A DNA stretch of 14,127 bases from Clostridia bacterium (GTDB taxonomy: Bacteria > Bacillota > Clostridia > Oscillospirales > Acutalibacteraceae). A program made the position numbers and the translations under genes. Positions 1-7,560 of this stretch are shown one piece after another. The stretch is from the NCBI GenBank assembly GCA_017480265.1, contig JAFVAZ010000015.1, positions 1 to 14,127 on the forward strand. Reading direction: 5' to 3'. The notes beneath the pieces were generated by a model, which worked only from the letters and a program-made list of their open reading frames with translations, was not told the origin of the DNA and did no database searches. Numbering within the stretch: the stretch's first letter is position 1; every line of letters begins with the position of its first letter.

Positions 1-120
1 AAGATTTGCGAAATTACTGATATAATAAAGTCTAAAAATCGCATAAATGCAGGACCTACTGCAGTGGCTTGCGGCCTTTACCTCAATAAAGTTTTTTATC
101 CGGACCTTATTTTAGCATGA
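1..120 (+). CDS. truA: tRNA pseudouridine synthase A, C-terminal end (partial)
   Basis: Frame 1 is open from the first base to TGA at 118-120 and encodes 39 residues. It ends in AGPTAVACGLYL followed by a short strand and a hydrophobic tail. The AGPTAPA-GLYL block close to the C-terminus is a hallmark of TruA, which converts U38-U40 of tRNA anticodon stems to pseudouridine in the cytoplasm. The fragment falls where this block normally sits, about 20 residues before the end. The catalytic Asp and the rest of the protein lie upstream of the window. In many Clostridia truA closes a ribosomal-protein/ECF operon, but that context is outside the window. The assignment rests on one short but characteristic motif. 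Confidence 0.85.
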   Translation, partial: KICEITDIIKSKNRINAGPTAVACGLYLNKVFYPDLILA

Positions 121-192
121 ACTTCCAACTTATGCAGTGCAAAGGCGATGCTTGCATAAATATAAAAATGTACTACAAAGGAGTTAATCACC

Positions 193-1449
193 ATGAAGTA
201 TGCTAAAAACGAAAAAGCACAAAAAATAAAGCTAAATTTTTTTAAAAATAAAAATATAAAAGCTTTTGCAGCGGCTTTTTTGCAAAAATTTTCGAATTAC
301 ATAAACTGGATAAGAAGAAAGTTCAAAGGAAACTGGCTACGGATTTTTTCCATATTCATGTTTATCTTCATAGCCATAAATGTGTTTTTGAATAGGCATT
401 ACTTAACGCCGGACCAGGTTGTGACTTTTTTTAAAGACAAATTGGTTTCTCTTGGGGATGGAGAGGGTTTTCCTAGAGCGATTTATGGAGAAAAAGTTTC
501 TTCGCAAAATTTTCAGCTTTTAGATAAAGATATAGTTTTTGTAAGTGACACAAACGTCACGTGTTACAGTAAACGTTCTAAGGAAATTTTCAATAGGCAG
601 CACAATCTTCTAAACCCTATACTAAAGACTAACAAAAATAAAGCGCTATTGTATGACCTTTACGGCACAAAATTTGAAATAGCCTGCAAATCTAAAACAC
701 TGTATAAATCTACAGCAGAAGAAGGGATCTTAAGCGCCGCTATAGCGGAAAACGGGACTTATGGGATAGTAACTAAAGCAAATGGATATTTTTCGCAAAT
801 GTCGATATTTAAAAGGTTAAGTGCAGATAAAATTTACGAATATTTCTTTTCGGATACATACATTTCTGACTTAGATATTAGTCCAAACGGCAGAAAGTTC
901 TGTGCCGTTGGCCTGTCTTCTCAAAATGGCTGTATGTACTCTAATCTTTTTATTTTTGATTGCGATGATGAAAATCCCAAATTTAAAATACAGTTTAAAG
1001 ACTCTATGATATTCAAGATATGCTATTTAAGCAGTGACTACGTGGCTGTTTTGGGCGATAATATCTTTAGTGTGGTAAATGTAAAAGACGGACAAGCAAA
1101 AGATTATAATTTTGAAAATAAAGCTTTAACAGCCTTTGAGATAAATAAAGACGATTATAACGTTTTATCTTTATCTAATTCAGATGATGGCAATTCTTGC
1201 AAAATTATAGTATTTGACCGAAAAGGCAGTATTTTGGGCAATTTTAAGACGGATATAAAGATTAAATCGATTTCTTATAAAAATAGGAGGATAGCTGCAT
1301 TATCTTATGACGATATATATGTGTATAATAAAAAAGGCAAGCTTATCAAGACTTTGAAGTGTGACCAAAATACAAAAGTCATTAAATTCTTTGCCTCTAA
1401 AAAACTCTATTCTTTGGGTTCTTCAAATATTCAAAAAATATCTTTTTAA
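193..1449 (+). CDS. DUF5711-like membrane-anchored beta-propeller protein
   Basis: This 418-residue protein has a very basic N-terminus (about residues 1-50), one transmembrane helix at about 49-67, then a long extracytoplasmic region. The topology is predicted N-in, C-out. The region after the membrane has the LTPDQVVTFF and GDGEGFPRAIYG segments I associate with DUF5711 proteins of Clostridia. Repeated short beta-strand units follow, such as VYNKKGKLIKTL near the C-terminus, which suggest a WD40/PQQ-like propeller. There is no catalytic motif and no lipobox. An AAAGGAG ribosome binding site at 177-183 supports ATG 193. It lies 72 bp after truA and before cvpA, a neighbourhood I recall for this family. 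The function is unknown; a surface scaffold or sensor role is inference only. The family call is from memory of sequence features. Confidence 0.65.
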   Translation: MKYAKNEKAQKIKLNFFKNKNIKAFAAAFLQKFSNYINWIRRKFKGNWLRIFSIFMFIFIAINVFLNRHYLTPDQVVTFFKDKLVSLGDGEGFPRAIYGEKVSSQNFQLLDKDIVFVSDTNVTCYSKRSKEIFNRQHNLLNPILKTNKNKALLYDLYGTKFEIACKSKTLYKSTAEEGILSAAIAENGTYGIVTKANGYFSQMSIFKRLSADKIYEYFFSDTYISDLDISPNGRKFCAVGLSSQNGCMYSNLFIFDCDDENPKFKIQFKDSMIFKICYLSSDYVAVLGDNIFSVVNVKDGQAKDYNFENKALTAFEINKDDYNVLSLSNSDDGNSCKIIVFDRKGSILGNFKTDIKIKSISYKNRRIAALSYDDIYVYNKKGKLIKTLKCDQNTKVIKFFASKKLYSLGSSNIQKISF

Positions 1450-1467
1450 TTTTGTGTGATAACCATA

Positions 1468-1496
1468 TTGAAAATATTGTCTAAATATGTTACTAT
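1468..1496 (+). promoter_or_regulatory. Candidate sigma-A promoter for cvpA-pgsA
   Basis: TTGAAA at 1468-1473 (5 of 6 match to TTGACA) is followed after 17 bases by TACTAT at 1491-1496 (4 of 6 match to TATAAT). It lies in the 184-bp gap between the DUF5711 gene and cvpA, about 130 bases before the cvpA start. The rest of the gap is plain AT-rich DNA with no clear terminator. In such AT-rich sequence chance matches are common. Confidence 0.4.
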
Positions 1497-1633
1497 TACT
1501 TTTAATATTCTTAGCAATTACATTTAATTCATCAACAAAAAGATTTGTGAATATATTCTATTTATTTTTCTTATTCATTTATCGTTTTTTGTTGTGCATT
1601 TTATAAAATAAGCACACTGTAGGGGCTGATTTC

Positions 1634-2317
1634 TTGAATTTCATTTTAGATATATCTGTTATTTTATTAATAATTTTAAGTGCGATAAAAGGCTATAAGA
1701 AAGGTTTTTTTGTATCGGTTATAAATTTTATAGGATTTGTGGCAGCTATAACTATCTCAGTGTTTGTTACAAATCTATCTTCTAATATTATATACGATGT
1801 TTTTATTAAACCTTCGATTGTTAATAATATAAACAGTGCTATTTACAGTAATTTTTCCGGTTTGCCGTCGGCTCAAGCACACAAAGCTCTAGATAGTATG
1901 CCTAAGGTTTTTTCGGATTTATTTTTAAAAAACGGCCACAGCATCAGTGAAATAGAGCTTGTCTTAAAAGATAAATCTGCTACTACGGCTAATGAAATAT
2001 CAGATCTATTTAAGCCGGCAATAGTGCATTTTTTGAGTAGCATATTGTTTTTTGTATTTATAATTCTATTTTTCTTTTTGCTCAAATTTATCTTAAAATA
2101 TTGTAAAATCACTAAAGTGCCGGTATTAGGTAAGTTTGATTCTTTGCTAGGAGGAGCTATGGGCTTTTTAAGGGGCGGTATTATCTCAATTATCATTTTA
2201 AATGTTTTACTTTTTATCTTACCAATTTTTATGCCTGATGCTTTTTCAAAAGATGCCCTCAACGATACTTATATTGCCAAATGTATGGTGGGGGCCACTG
2301 CCGATATTTTTTCTTAA
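1634..2317 (+). CDS. CvpA family membrane protein
   Basis: This 227-residue protein starts at TTG 1634, supported by AGGGG at 1621-1625. The N-terminus matches the CvpA pattern: a first hydrophobic helix (about 3-19), the basic turn KGYKKGFF, and a second helix (about 25-46). A soluble insertion covers about 50-125. Helix three follows at about 128-153, then the conserved VPVLGKFDSLLGGAMGFLRG block at 162-181 that resembles the IP-LG-LN-LLG-LLG-LKG motif, and a last helix at about 178-200. CvpA was named for colicin V production in E. coli. Its precise biochemical role is unresolved, and envelope functions have been reported. Here it sits 25 bp before pgsA, probably in one transcript. The family assignment is firm; the role is not. 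Confidence 0.82.
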   Translation: MNFILDISVILLIILSAIKGYKKGFFVSVINFIGFVAAITISVFVTNLSSNIIYDVFIKPSIVNNINSAIYSNFSGLPSAQAHKALDSMPKVFSDLFLKNGHSISEIELVLKDKSATTANEISDLFKPAIVHFLSSILFFVFIILFFFLLKFILKYCKITKVPVLGKFDSLLGGAMGFLRGGIISIIILNVLLFILPIFMPDAFSKDALNDTYIAKCMVGATADIFS

Positions 2318-2342
2318 TACTTACATTGAGAGAGGTTTGTAG

Positions 2343-2906
2343 ATGGAAAGAGGTCAGATTTTAAAAATACCTAATTTGATTTCACTATTTCGCATAATAG
2401 TTATCATTCCTTATATCATACTTTTTTTAAGGGATCATTACCTTTTAGCAGGCTTAGTTTTAGTAATTTCAGGTATATCAGATTTATTAGACGGAATGGT
2501 AGCCAGAAAATTTAATCAAGTAACGGAATTAGGGAAAATAATCGATCCTATAGCAGATAAACTAACCTTATTAGCAGTTTTAATATGCCTGGGTATGAAA
2601 TTTAGCGAGATAATCCCTCTGGTTGTTATTTTTTTCTTGAAAGAAATCACCATGCTGATAGGTGGAGGATTTTTGATAAATAAACGCATTGCACCCATTG
2701 CAGCAAAATGGTACGGAAAGATCGCCACCGTTATTTTTTATATTAGTGCCGTCACCATTATCTGTTTAAAGGCTATTTGCAAGGTAAGTTCCCCAGAGAT
2801 CAATATTATTTTGCTATCGATCACAGCATTTTTTATGATCTTTGCATTATATAAATATTCCATTTTGTTTTTTACAATAGTAAATGACGAAAAAAGCAAA
2901 AAGTAA
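2343..2906 (+). CDS. pgsA: CDP-diacylglycerol-glycerol-3-phosphate 3-phosphatidyltransferase
   Basis: PgsA joins CDP-diacylglycerol and glycerol-3-phosphate to give phosphatidylglycerophosphate and CMP, the committed step to phosphatidylglycerol and cardiolipin in the inner leaflet. The 187-residue protein has the complete CDP-alcohol phosphatidyltransferase signature: D47, D50, G51, A54, R55, G64, D68 and D72, with spacing D-x2-DG-x2-AR-x8-G-x3-D-x3-D. The aspartates bind the metal ions. The IPNLISLFRI opening at residues 9-18 is typical of PgsA, and several hydrophobic helices follow. Length is normal for the family. The start at ATG 2343 is preceded by GAGAGAGG at 2328-2335. A related CDP-alcohol transferase such as cardiolipin synthase is less likely given the short length and N-terminus. 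Confidence 0.9.
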   Translation: MERGQILKIPNLISLFRIIVIIPYIILFLRDHYLLAGLVLVISGISDLLDGMVARKFNQVTELGKIIDPIADKLTLLAVLICLGMKFSEIIPLVVIFFLKEITMLIGGGFLINKRIAPIAAKWYGKIATVIFYISAVTIICLKAICKVSSPEINIILLSITAFFMIFALYKYSILFFTIVNDEKSKK

Positions 2907-2920
2907 ATCCAAAAAAAGTA

Positions 2921-2949
2921 TTGATATATTTTTTATCTGTATGTATACT
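2921..2949 (+). promoter_or_regulatory. Sigma-A promoter for the clpE-like gene
   Basis: TTGATA at 2921-2926 and TATACT at 2944-2949 are separated by exactly 17 bases. Each matches the consensus at 5 of 6 positions. Transcription would begin near 2956 and leave a leader of about 117 bases. I looked for the CtsR heptad operator (GGTCAAA-type direct repeats) that controls clpC/clpE in Bacillus and did not see one. Control by CtsR is therefore not supported here. Confidence 0.6.
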
Positions 2950-3072
2950 TTTAAGAGTGTATCTCTATCAAAATAGCGATATCTTTTGTATATCAATGTA
3001 TTTGTAAATATATGTATAAATTTGCTTGAAATAAATTATTTTATTACTTAGGGAAGAGGAGAGAGAAGATTT

Positions 3073-5364
3073 ATGTTGTGTTCAAGGTGTAAAAGGAGAC
3101 CCGCGGCTATCTTCATGGCAGCAAATAAAAAGCAGGCCAAGCCTTCTAAAGGATATTGCCTGATCTGTGCCAGTGAGCTTGGGATAAAGCCCATCAACGA
3201 TATAATGCATCAGTTTGGGATCTCCCAGGAAGAATTTGAAAATATGGCAGAGCAGTTTGATATTTTTGCAGAAGAATTCGGAGATGGTTTTGATCCGGAA
3301 GAATACGATAATCCCGCAGGAGGAGCGATTCCGTTCCCTTTTATAAAGAATATCTTTTCTCCTTTTGAATCTGTGGATGTAGATAATGATATAGCTAAAG
3401 GGAAAAATACGTCTGGAGGAAAAAAGAAGAGGAAAAAAACTTTAGAGACGTATTGCTACAATTTCACAGAAAAAGCCAGAAGAAAAGAACTCGATAATAT
3501 AATAGGCAGAGAGAAAGAGATCGCTCGTGTTATACAGATTTTATCCCGCAGAACAAAGAACAACCCGTGCTTGATAGGTGAGCCGGGAGTCGGCAAAACT
3601 GCAATAGCAGAAGGTTTAGCTATCAAGATAGCAAAGGGGCAGGTACCGTTTAGACTTAAGGATAAAGAAATTTACCTTCTCGATTTAACGGCGCTAGTTG
3701 CGGGGACACAGTTTAGGGGGCAGTTTGAAGGCAGGATAAAAAACTTAATAGAAGAAGTAAAAAGTCAAAAAAATATAATTTTATTTATCGACGAAGTGCA
3801 CAACCTAGTAGGAGCAGGAGACTCAGAGAGAGGCTCTATGAATGCTGCAAACATCTTGAAGCCGGCTCTTTCTCGTGGAGAAGTGCAAGTGATCGGCGCC
3901 ACCACTTTTTCTGAGTATAGAAAGTATATCGAAAAGGACGCAGCTCTAGAGAGGAGATTTCAGCCGGTTATCATAGAAGAGCCTTCTATCACCAAAACAG
4001 TTAATTTATTGTTGGGGATTCGATCTTATTATGAAAAATACCACAGAGTGAAAGTGCCTAAGGAGCTTATCACAAAAGTGGTGACTTTATCGGAAAGATA
4101 CATCACAGATAGATTTTTGCCGGATAAAGCCATAGATTTGCTGGATGAAGCTTGCACATACGCTGCTTTGCGCAATAAGAATATGGAGATTTACGATAGG
4201 ATTATCGAGCAGATTAATCTTTTAAAGGAAATAGAGGCGCGGCTGGAGGACCCTATAAACGAAAATATAGATTACAAAAAGCTTGCTGAGATTAGGTCAG
4301 ATATAGATAGGCTTAATTTAGAAAAAGACGAACTTAAACCAGCAGCATTTAGCTCTATGGTTAGTGAAGATGATGTAGCTAACGTTATTGAATTATGGAC
4401 GGGGATACCGGCTGCAAAAGTGAAAGAAACAGAATTGAAAAAGCTTGTGAAGATAGAAGCAAAGCTCAAAAAGAAAATAGTAGGACAAAATGAAGCTGTA
4501 AAGCTTGTCGCTTCAGCTACTAAACGTAGTCGACTTCAAATAAACCCAAGAAGGCACCCTGCTTCGTTTATCTTTGTAGGGCCAACGGGAGTAGGAAAAA
4601 CTGAACTTGTAAAGGTTTTGGCTGAAGAGCTATTTGATAATCGCGAGTCTCTAATACGATTAGATATGTCAGAGTTTATGGAAAAGCACTCTGTTTCTAG
4701 GATCATCGGGGCCCCTCCGGGCTATGTGGGGTATGATGAATCTGGGCAGATAACGGAAAAAGTCCGCAGAAGACCGCACTCGATCCTTTTGTTGGATGAA
4801 ATAGAAAAAGCCCATCCAGACGTTATGAATATTTTGCTGCAAATCTTAGATGAAGGGAAAATCACAGATTCACAAGGTAGAAGTGTAAATTTTGAAAATA
4901 CAATAATCATAATGACATCTAATGCAGGGAGCTCGCTAAAAAGTGGCGCTGTAGGCTTTGCAAAGAGTGTTAATGATTTAACAAGAGAAAAAGCCGAGAA
5001 GGCTCTATCTGATTTTCTCCGCCCGGAATTTATCAGTCGTGTAGACGAGATTGTAGTGTTTAATTCTTTGACAGAAGAAGATTTAAAAAAAATTGCGGTA
5101 TTAATGTTAAACGAATATAGCGCAATTTTGAGAGAAAAAGGTATAGATTTAAATTATAATGCCCTCGTACCATCGTGGCTCGCTAAAAAATCTAAGGACG
5201 GCAAGCACGGTGCCAGGGATCTCAGAAGCACTATACGGAAAGAGATTGAAGACAAAATAGCAGACGTTTTGATAAAAGAAAGCGATAATGCTGTATCTTC
5301 AATAGACATAAATTTAAAAAATGATGATATAACGGTACAAGCTTCATACATTGGCTCGGCTTGA
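3073..5364 (+). CDS. clpE: ClpE/ClpC-type AAA+ unfoldase with N-terminal zinc finger
   Basis: This 763-residue Hsp100 ATPase unfolds proteins and feeds them to ClpP. The N-terminus carries C3-x2-C6 and C29-x2-C32, a zinc-finger pattern as in Bacillus ClpE, in place of the double Clp-N repeat of ClpC. The first AAA module has Walker A GEPGVGKT (169-176), Walker B ILFIDE (236-241) and an arginine finger near R294-R295. A UVR-like coiled segment lies at about 399-423. The second module has Walker A GPTGVGKT (503-510), Walker B ILLLDE (571-576) and sensor-2 GARDLR (713-718). VGF at 627-629 fits the ClpP-docking loop. A GGGAAGAGGAGAG-rich site lies just before ATG 3073. The gene stands alone, with no ctsR, mcsA or mcsB beside it. 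It could also be labelled clpC, since naming varies. Length is a little above B. subtilis ClpE. Confidence 0.88.
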   Translation: MLCSRCKRRPAAIFMAANKKQAKPSKGYCLICASELGIKPINDIMHQFGISQEEFENMAEQFDIFAEEFGDGFDPEEYDNPAGGAIPFPFIKNIFSPFESVDVDNDIAKGKNTSGGKKKRKKTLETYCYNFTEKARRKELDNIIGREKEIARVIQILSRRTKNNPCLIGEPGVGKTAIAEGLAIKIAKGQVPFRLKDKEIYLLDLTALVAGTQFRGQFEGRIKNLIEEVKSQKNIILFIDEVHNLVGAGDSERGSMNAANILKPALSRGEVQVIGATTFSEYRKYIEKDAALERRFQPVIIEEPSITKTVNLLLGIRSYYEKYHRVKVPKELITKVVTLSERYITDRFLPDKAIDLLDEACTYAALRNKNMEIYDRIIEQINLLKEIEARLEDPINENIDYKKLAEIRSDIDRLNLEKDELKPAAFSSMVSEDDVANVIELWTGIPAAKVKETELKKLVKIEAKLKKKIVGQNEAVKLVASATKRSRLQINPRRHPASFIFVGPTGVGKTELVKVLAEELFDNRESLIRLDMSEFMEKHSVSRIIGAPPGYVGYDESGQITEKVRRRPHSILLLDEIEKAHPDVMNILLQILDEGKITDSQGRSVNFENTIIIMTSNAGSSLKSGAVGFAKSVNDLTREKAEKALSDFLRPEFISRVDEIVVFNSLTEEDLKKIAVLMLNEYSAILREKGIDLNYNALVPSWLAKKSKDGKHGARDLRSTIRKEIEDKIADVLIKESDNAVSSIDINLKNDDITVQASYIGSA

Positions 5365-5394
5365 ATATGTGCAAAAAATCTGCATATTCGAGCC
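5358..5394 (+). terminator. Hairpin overlapping the clpE stop codon
   Basis: GGCTTGAATATG (5358-5369) can pair with CATATTCGAGCC (5383-5394) over 12 base pairs including one G-U, around a 13-base loop. The clpE stop TGA lies inside the left arm. A T-run appears only at 5406-5410, about 11 bases after the stem, so this is not a classical intrinsic terminator. It may be a weak terminator or an mRNA 3'-end stabiliser. The remaining bases up to the tRNA promoter hold nothing else I can support. Confidence 0.4.
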
Positions 5395-5504
5395 AGACGT
5401 TGAACTTTTTCTTCACTTAATTTTCATTGCTCGAGGCAAAATGCACTATTTAAATTTTAATTTTTATGAGATTTGTAACGATGCATGAAAATGCGTTGGG
5501 GCAC

Positions 5505-5533
5505 TTGACTTTAGAGATTTTTAGTGGTAAAAT
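5505..5533 (+). promoter_or_regulatory. Sigma-A promoter for tRNA-Arg
   Basis: TTGACT at 5505-5510 and TAAAAT at 5528-5533 are separated by 17 bases, each one mismatch from consensus. The expected transcription start near 5540 lies about 18 bases before the mature tRNA 5' end, a usual spacing for a tRNA promoter. The strong match and position make it credible. Confidence 0.65.
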
Positions 5534-5557
5534 AATAATATAAAGTAAATAAAATAT

Positions 5558-5634
5558 GCGCTAGTAGCTCAGCTGGATAGAGTGTTTGGCTACGAACCAA
5601 AAGGTCAGGGGTTCGAATCCCTTCTGGCGCGCCA
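5558..5634 (+). tRNA. tRNA-Arg (anticodon ACG)
   Basis: The 77-base cloverleaf can be drawn by eye. Acceptor arm GCGCTAG (5558-5564) pairs with CTGGCGC (5624-5630), with one T-G pair. The D arm contains AGCTCAGCTGGATAG. The anticodon stem TTTGG/CCAAA encloses loop CTACGAA (5590-5596), with anticodon ACG at 5592-5594. The T arm carries GGTTCGAATCC. The discriminator G is followed by an encoded CCA (5632-5634). The first anticodon base A is normally changed to inosine by TadA, so this tRNA reads CGU, CGC and CGA arginine codons. It is a single-gene unit with its own promoter and terminator. No integrase or repeat of the tRNA 3' end is visible nearby. Confidence 0.97.
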
Positions 5635-5690
5635 CGTACGTCTAATAAATTTTTTAATTCCTTTTCTTTTTAATTTAATATTTTTCTGGG

Positions 5691-5718
5691 AAAAGCACCT
5701 TTTTAAAGGTGCTTTTTT
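5691..5718 (+). terminator. Intrinsic terminator after tRNA-Arg
   Basis: AAAAGCACCTTT (5691-5702) and AAAGGTGCTTTT (5705-5716) form a perfect inverted repeat. In practice this gives an 11-bp stem with a 4-base loop. It ends in a T6 run at 5713-5718. The left arm begins with A4, so it could also act on the opposite strand. It separates tRNA-Arg from rnhA. A second short GC-rich inverted repeat, CCGCC/GGCGG at 5719-5733, follows immediately. Confidence 0.85.
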
Positions 5719-5763
5719 CCGCCTAAAAGGCGGCAAGTATTTTCATTTAGGCTTTTTTGGATA

Positions 5764-5792
5764 TTGTTCTGAGGTAAAAAATTTAGTATAAT
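5764..5792 (+). promoter_or_regulatory. Candidate promoter for rnhA-nifS-nifU
   Basis: A perfect TATAAT at 5787-5792 lies about 40 bases before the rnhA start. A weak -35 element, TTGTTC at 5764-5769, sits 17 bases upstream of it. The location just after a strong terminator makes a promoter necessary here. The -35 match is poor, so the exact element is uncertain. Confidence 0.5.
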
Positions 5793-5831
5793 AAAATTAA
5801 TTTTTAAAAAATTTAGGGAGACGCATATTTT

Positions 5832-6269
5832 TTGAAAGATGTAGAAATATTTACCGATGGAGCGTGCCTTGGGAACCCTGGCCCCGGTGGATGGGGAGCC
5901 ATTTTGAGGTATAATGGTATAGAGAAGCATCTAAGTGGCGGGCAGGCCGACACCACCAACAATAGGATGGAGATCTTGGCGGTTATAAGTGCTCTACAAG
6001 CGCTGAAGGAAAAATGCAATGTAATGCTGTACACAGATTCGCAGTATGTTTGCAATGCAATTAATGAAGGCTGGGCAAAAAAGTGGCAGAGCAATAATTG
6101 GGAAAGAGCGAAGAATAAACCAGCATCAAATGCAGATCTATGGGAAGTCTTGCTTAATCTTCTAGAAAAGCAAAACGTTACCTTTAATTGGATAAAAGGA
6201 CACGCTGGACATAGCGAAAATGAAAAGTGTGATATTTTAGCCAAATCAGAAGCCAAAAAGTACATGTAA
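5832..6269 (+). CDS. rnhA: Ribonuclease HI
   Basis: RNase HI cuts the RNA strand of RNA-DNA hybrids, removing R-loops and primers in the cytoplasm. The 145-residue protein keeps the whole active site in E. coli-like spacing: D9 in FTDGAC, E47 in NNRMEI, D69 in YTDSQY, H124 in KGHAGH and D134 in ENEKCD. The basic segment around residues 80-100 (WAKKWQSNNWERAKNK) corresponds to the substrate-binding handle. Translation starts at TTG 5832, since no ATG or GTG in frame precedes the catalytic strand; AGGGAG at 5815-5820 lies 11 bases upstream, a rather long spacing. It is the first gene of the group and lies 50 bp before nifS. Length and motifs fit the family well. Confidence 0.95.
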   Translation: MKDVEIFTDGACLGNPGPGGWGAILRYNGIEKHLSGGQADTTNNRMEILAVISALQALKEKCNVMLYTDSQYVCNAINEGWAKKWQSNNWERAKNKPASNADLWEVLLNLLEKQNVTFNWIKGHAGHSENEKCDILAKSEAKKYM

Positions 6270-6319
6270 ATTGGGCCATTGAGTTTAGTGAAGTATCAAG
6301 AACCTTTGGAGGGGTAAAG

Positions 6320-7501
6320 ATGAAAAAAATAATATATTTTGACAATGCAGCTACAACTAACGTCACGCCCAAAGTGCTAGAAAGTATGCTGCCTTTTTAT
6401 AAAGACAATTTTGGGAATCCTTCTAGCATATATTCTTTGGGCAGAGATGCCTATAAAGCTATAGATAAGGCTAGGGAAGATATCGCAAAGTGCATAGGGG
6501 CAGATAAAAATGAGATTTATTTTACCTCTGGCGGGAGTGAGTCTGATAATTGGGCGATAAAAGGGGTAGCATATACTTTAGCGAAAACAGGGAAAAATCA
6601 TATTATTACGTCAAAGATCGAACATCACGCAGTCTTGCATACGGTAGAAGCTCTTTTTAAGGAAGGCTTTGAAGTCACTTACCTAGATGTAGATAGCGAT
6701 GGCTTGGTTAGCCCGGAGTCTTTAAAAAATGCAATAAGAGAAGATACGGCGTTAGTTTCGATAATATACGCCAATAATGAGATAGGCACGATCCAAGATA
6801 TAGATGCGCTGGCAGAAGTTTGCAAGGATCGGGGCGTAATTTCCCATACAGATGCAGTGCAAGCCGTAGGGCATGTGCCTATAAATGTAAAAAAACAGGG
6901 TATAGATTTGCTGTCCATTTCGGGCCATAAATTTCACGGACCTAAAGGTGTCGGCGCATTATATATAAAAAAAGGCATTAAACTTGGTAATCTGATAGAA
7001 GGAGGGGCCCAAGAAAATGGACGCAGAGCGGGGACAGAAAATGTAGCCGGGATAGTGGGCTTAAGTGTAGCTCTGCAAGATGCCTGTGATAATATGGCAA
7101 AGAGGAATGAGCAGCTGATTAAGATGAGGGAGGTTCTGATCGAAGAGCTCTCCAAGATAGATAGATCGAGACTAAATGGACATAGGACGAAGAGGTTAGC
7201 AGGCAATGTGAATATGTGCTTTGAGGGGATAGAAGGGGAGTCGTTGCTTTTAATGCTAGATGCTGCGGGGATTTGCGCATCGTCCGGTTCGGCGTGTACG
7301 TCCGGGTCATTGGATCCAAGTCATGTTTTGCTGGCGATAGGGCTCCCGCACGAAGTAGCTCATGGGTCGTTGAGGTTATCCTTGAGCGATATTAATACCC
7401 CAGAAGAAGTTGAGTACGCATTGAGTGTGATACCTAGCATAGTAGATAAATTAAGGAGTATGTCTCCTTTGTGGGAGAGAATAATTAGTAAAGGAAAATA
7501 G
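6320..7501 (+). CDS. nifS: Cysteine desulfurase, NifS/IscS family
   Basis: This PLP enzyme takes sulfur from L-cysteine, giving alanine and an enzyme persulfide for Fe-S cluster assembly. The 393-residue sequence shows the opening YFDNAATT, the cofactor-contacting H102 in SKIEHHAV, the Schiff-base lysine K204 in SGHKFHGPKG, the RAGTEN loop at 236-241 and the catalytic cysteine C326 in SSGSACTSGS. That last loop has the extended form of group I (NifS/IscS) enzymes. A GGAGGGG site at 6308-6314 precedes ATG 6320. The gene next door, nifU, encodes the scaffold that receives the sulfur, so the pair forms a minimal assembly unit. No iscR-type regulator is present in the window, and the gene upstream is rnhA. 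The symbol could equally be iscS. Confidence 0.95.
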   Translation: MKKIIYFDNAATTNVTPKVLESMLPFYKDNFGNPSSIYSLGRDAYKAIDKAREDIAKCIGADKNEIYFTSGGSESDNWAIKGVAYTLAKTGKNHIITSKIEHHAVLHTVEALFKEGFEVTYLDVDSDGLVSPESLKNAIREDTALVSIIYANNEIGTIQDIDALAEVCKDRGVISHTDAVQAVGHVPINVKKQGIDLLSISGHKFHGPKGVGALYIKKGIKLGNLIEGGAQENGRRAGTENVAGIVGLSVALQDACDNMAKRNEQLIKMREVLIEELSKIDRSRLNGHRTKRLAGNVNMCFEGIEGESLLLMLDAAGICASSGSACTSGSLDPSHVLLAIGLPHEVAHGSLRLSLSDINTPEEVEYALSVIPSIVDKLRSMSPLWERIISKGK

Positions 7502-7560
7502 AGAAGATTTTTTAATATTTTGGAATGTAAATAATGTAATTAAGAAAGGTGCAATAGAAT

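Noticed and set aside
121..192. A promoter before the DUF5711 gene (TATAAA at 161-166)
   Set aside because: The only -35 hexamer at the right distance (TGCAAA at 138-143) matches consensus at three positions, too weak to list. Cotranscription with truA is as likely.
1873..2262. A 129-codon minus-strand frame opposite cvpA
   Set aside because: It is antisense to cvpA, Lys/Ile/Ser-rich, and without a ribosome binding site or recognisable motif.
5558..5734. tRNA-Arg as a mobile-element attachment site
   Set aside because: No integrase gene, no repeat of the tRNA 3' end and no foreign-looking genes follow. The next genes are housekeeping.
5582..5791. A 69-codon + strand frame running through the tRNA and terminator
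   Set aside because: It begins inside the tRNA-Arg anticodon region and crosses a strong terminator. It has no ribosome binding site and its product is low-complexity.
5813..6265. A 150-codon minus-strand frame opposite rnhA
   Set aside because: It lies almost wholly antisense to a fully supported RNase HI gene. The translation resembles no family and is a codon-bias shadow.
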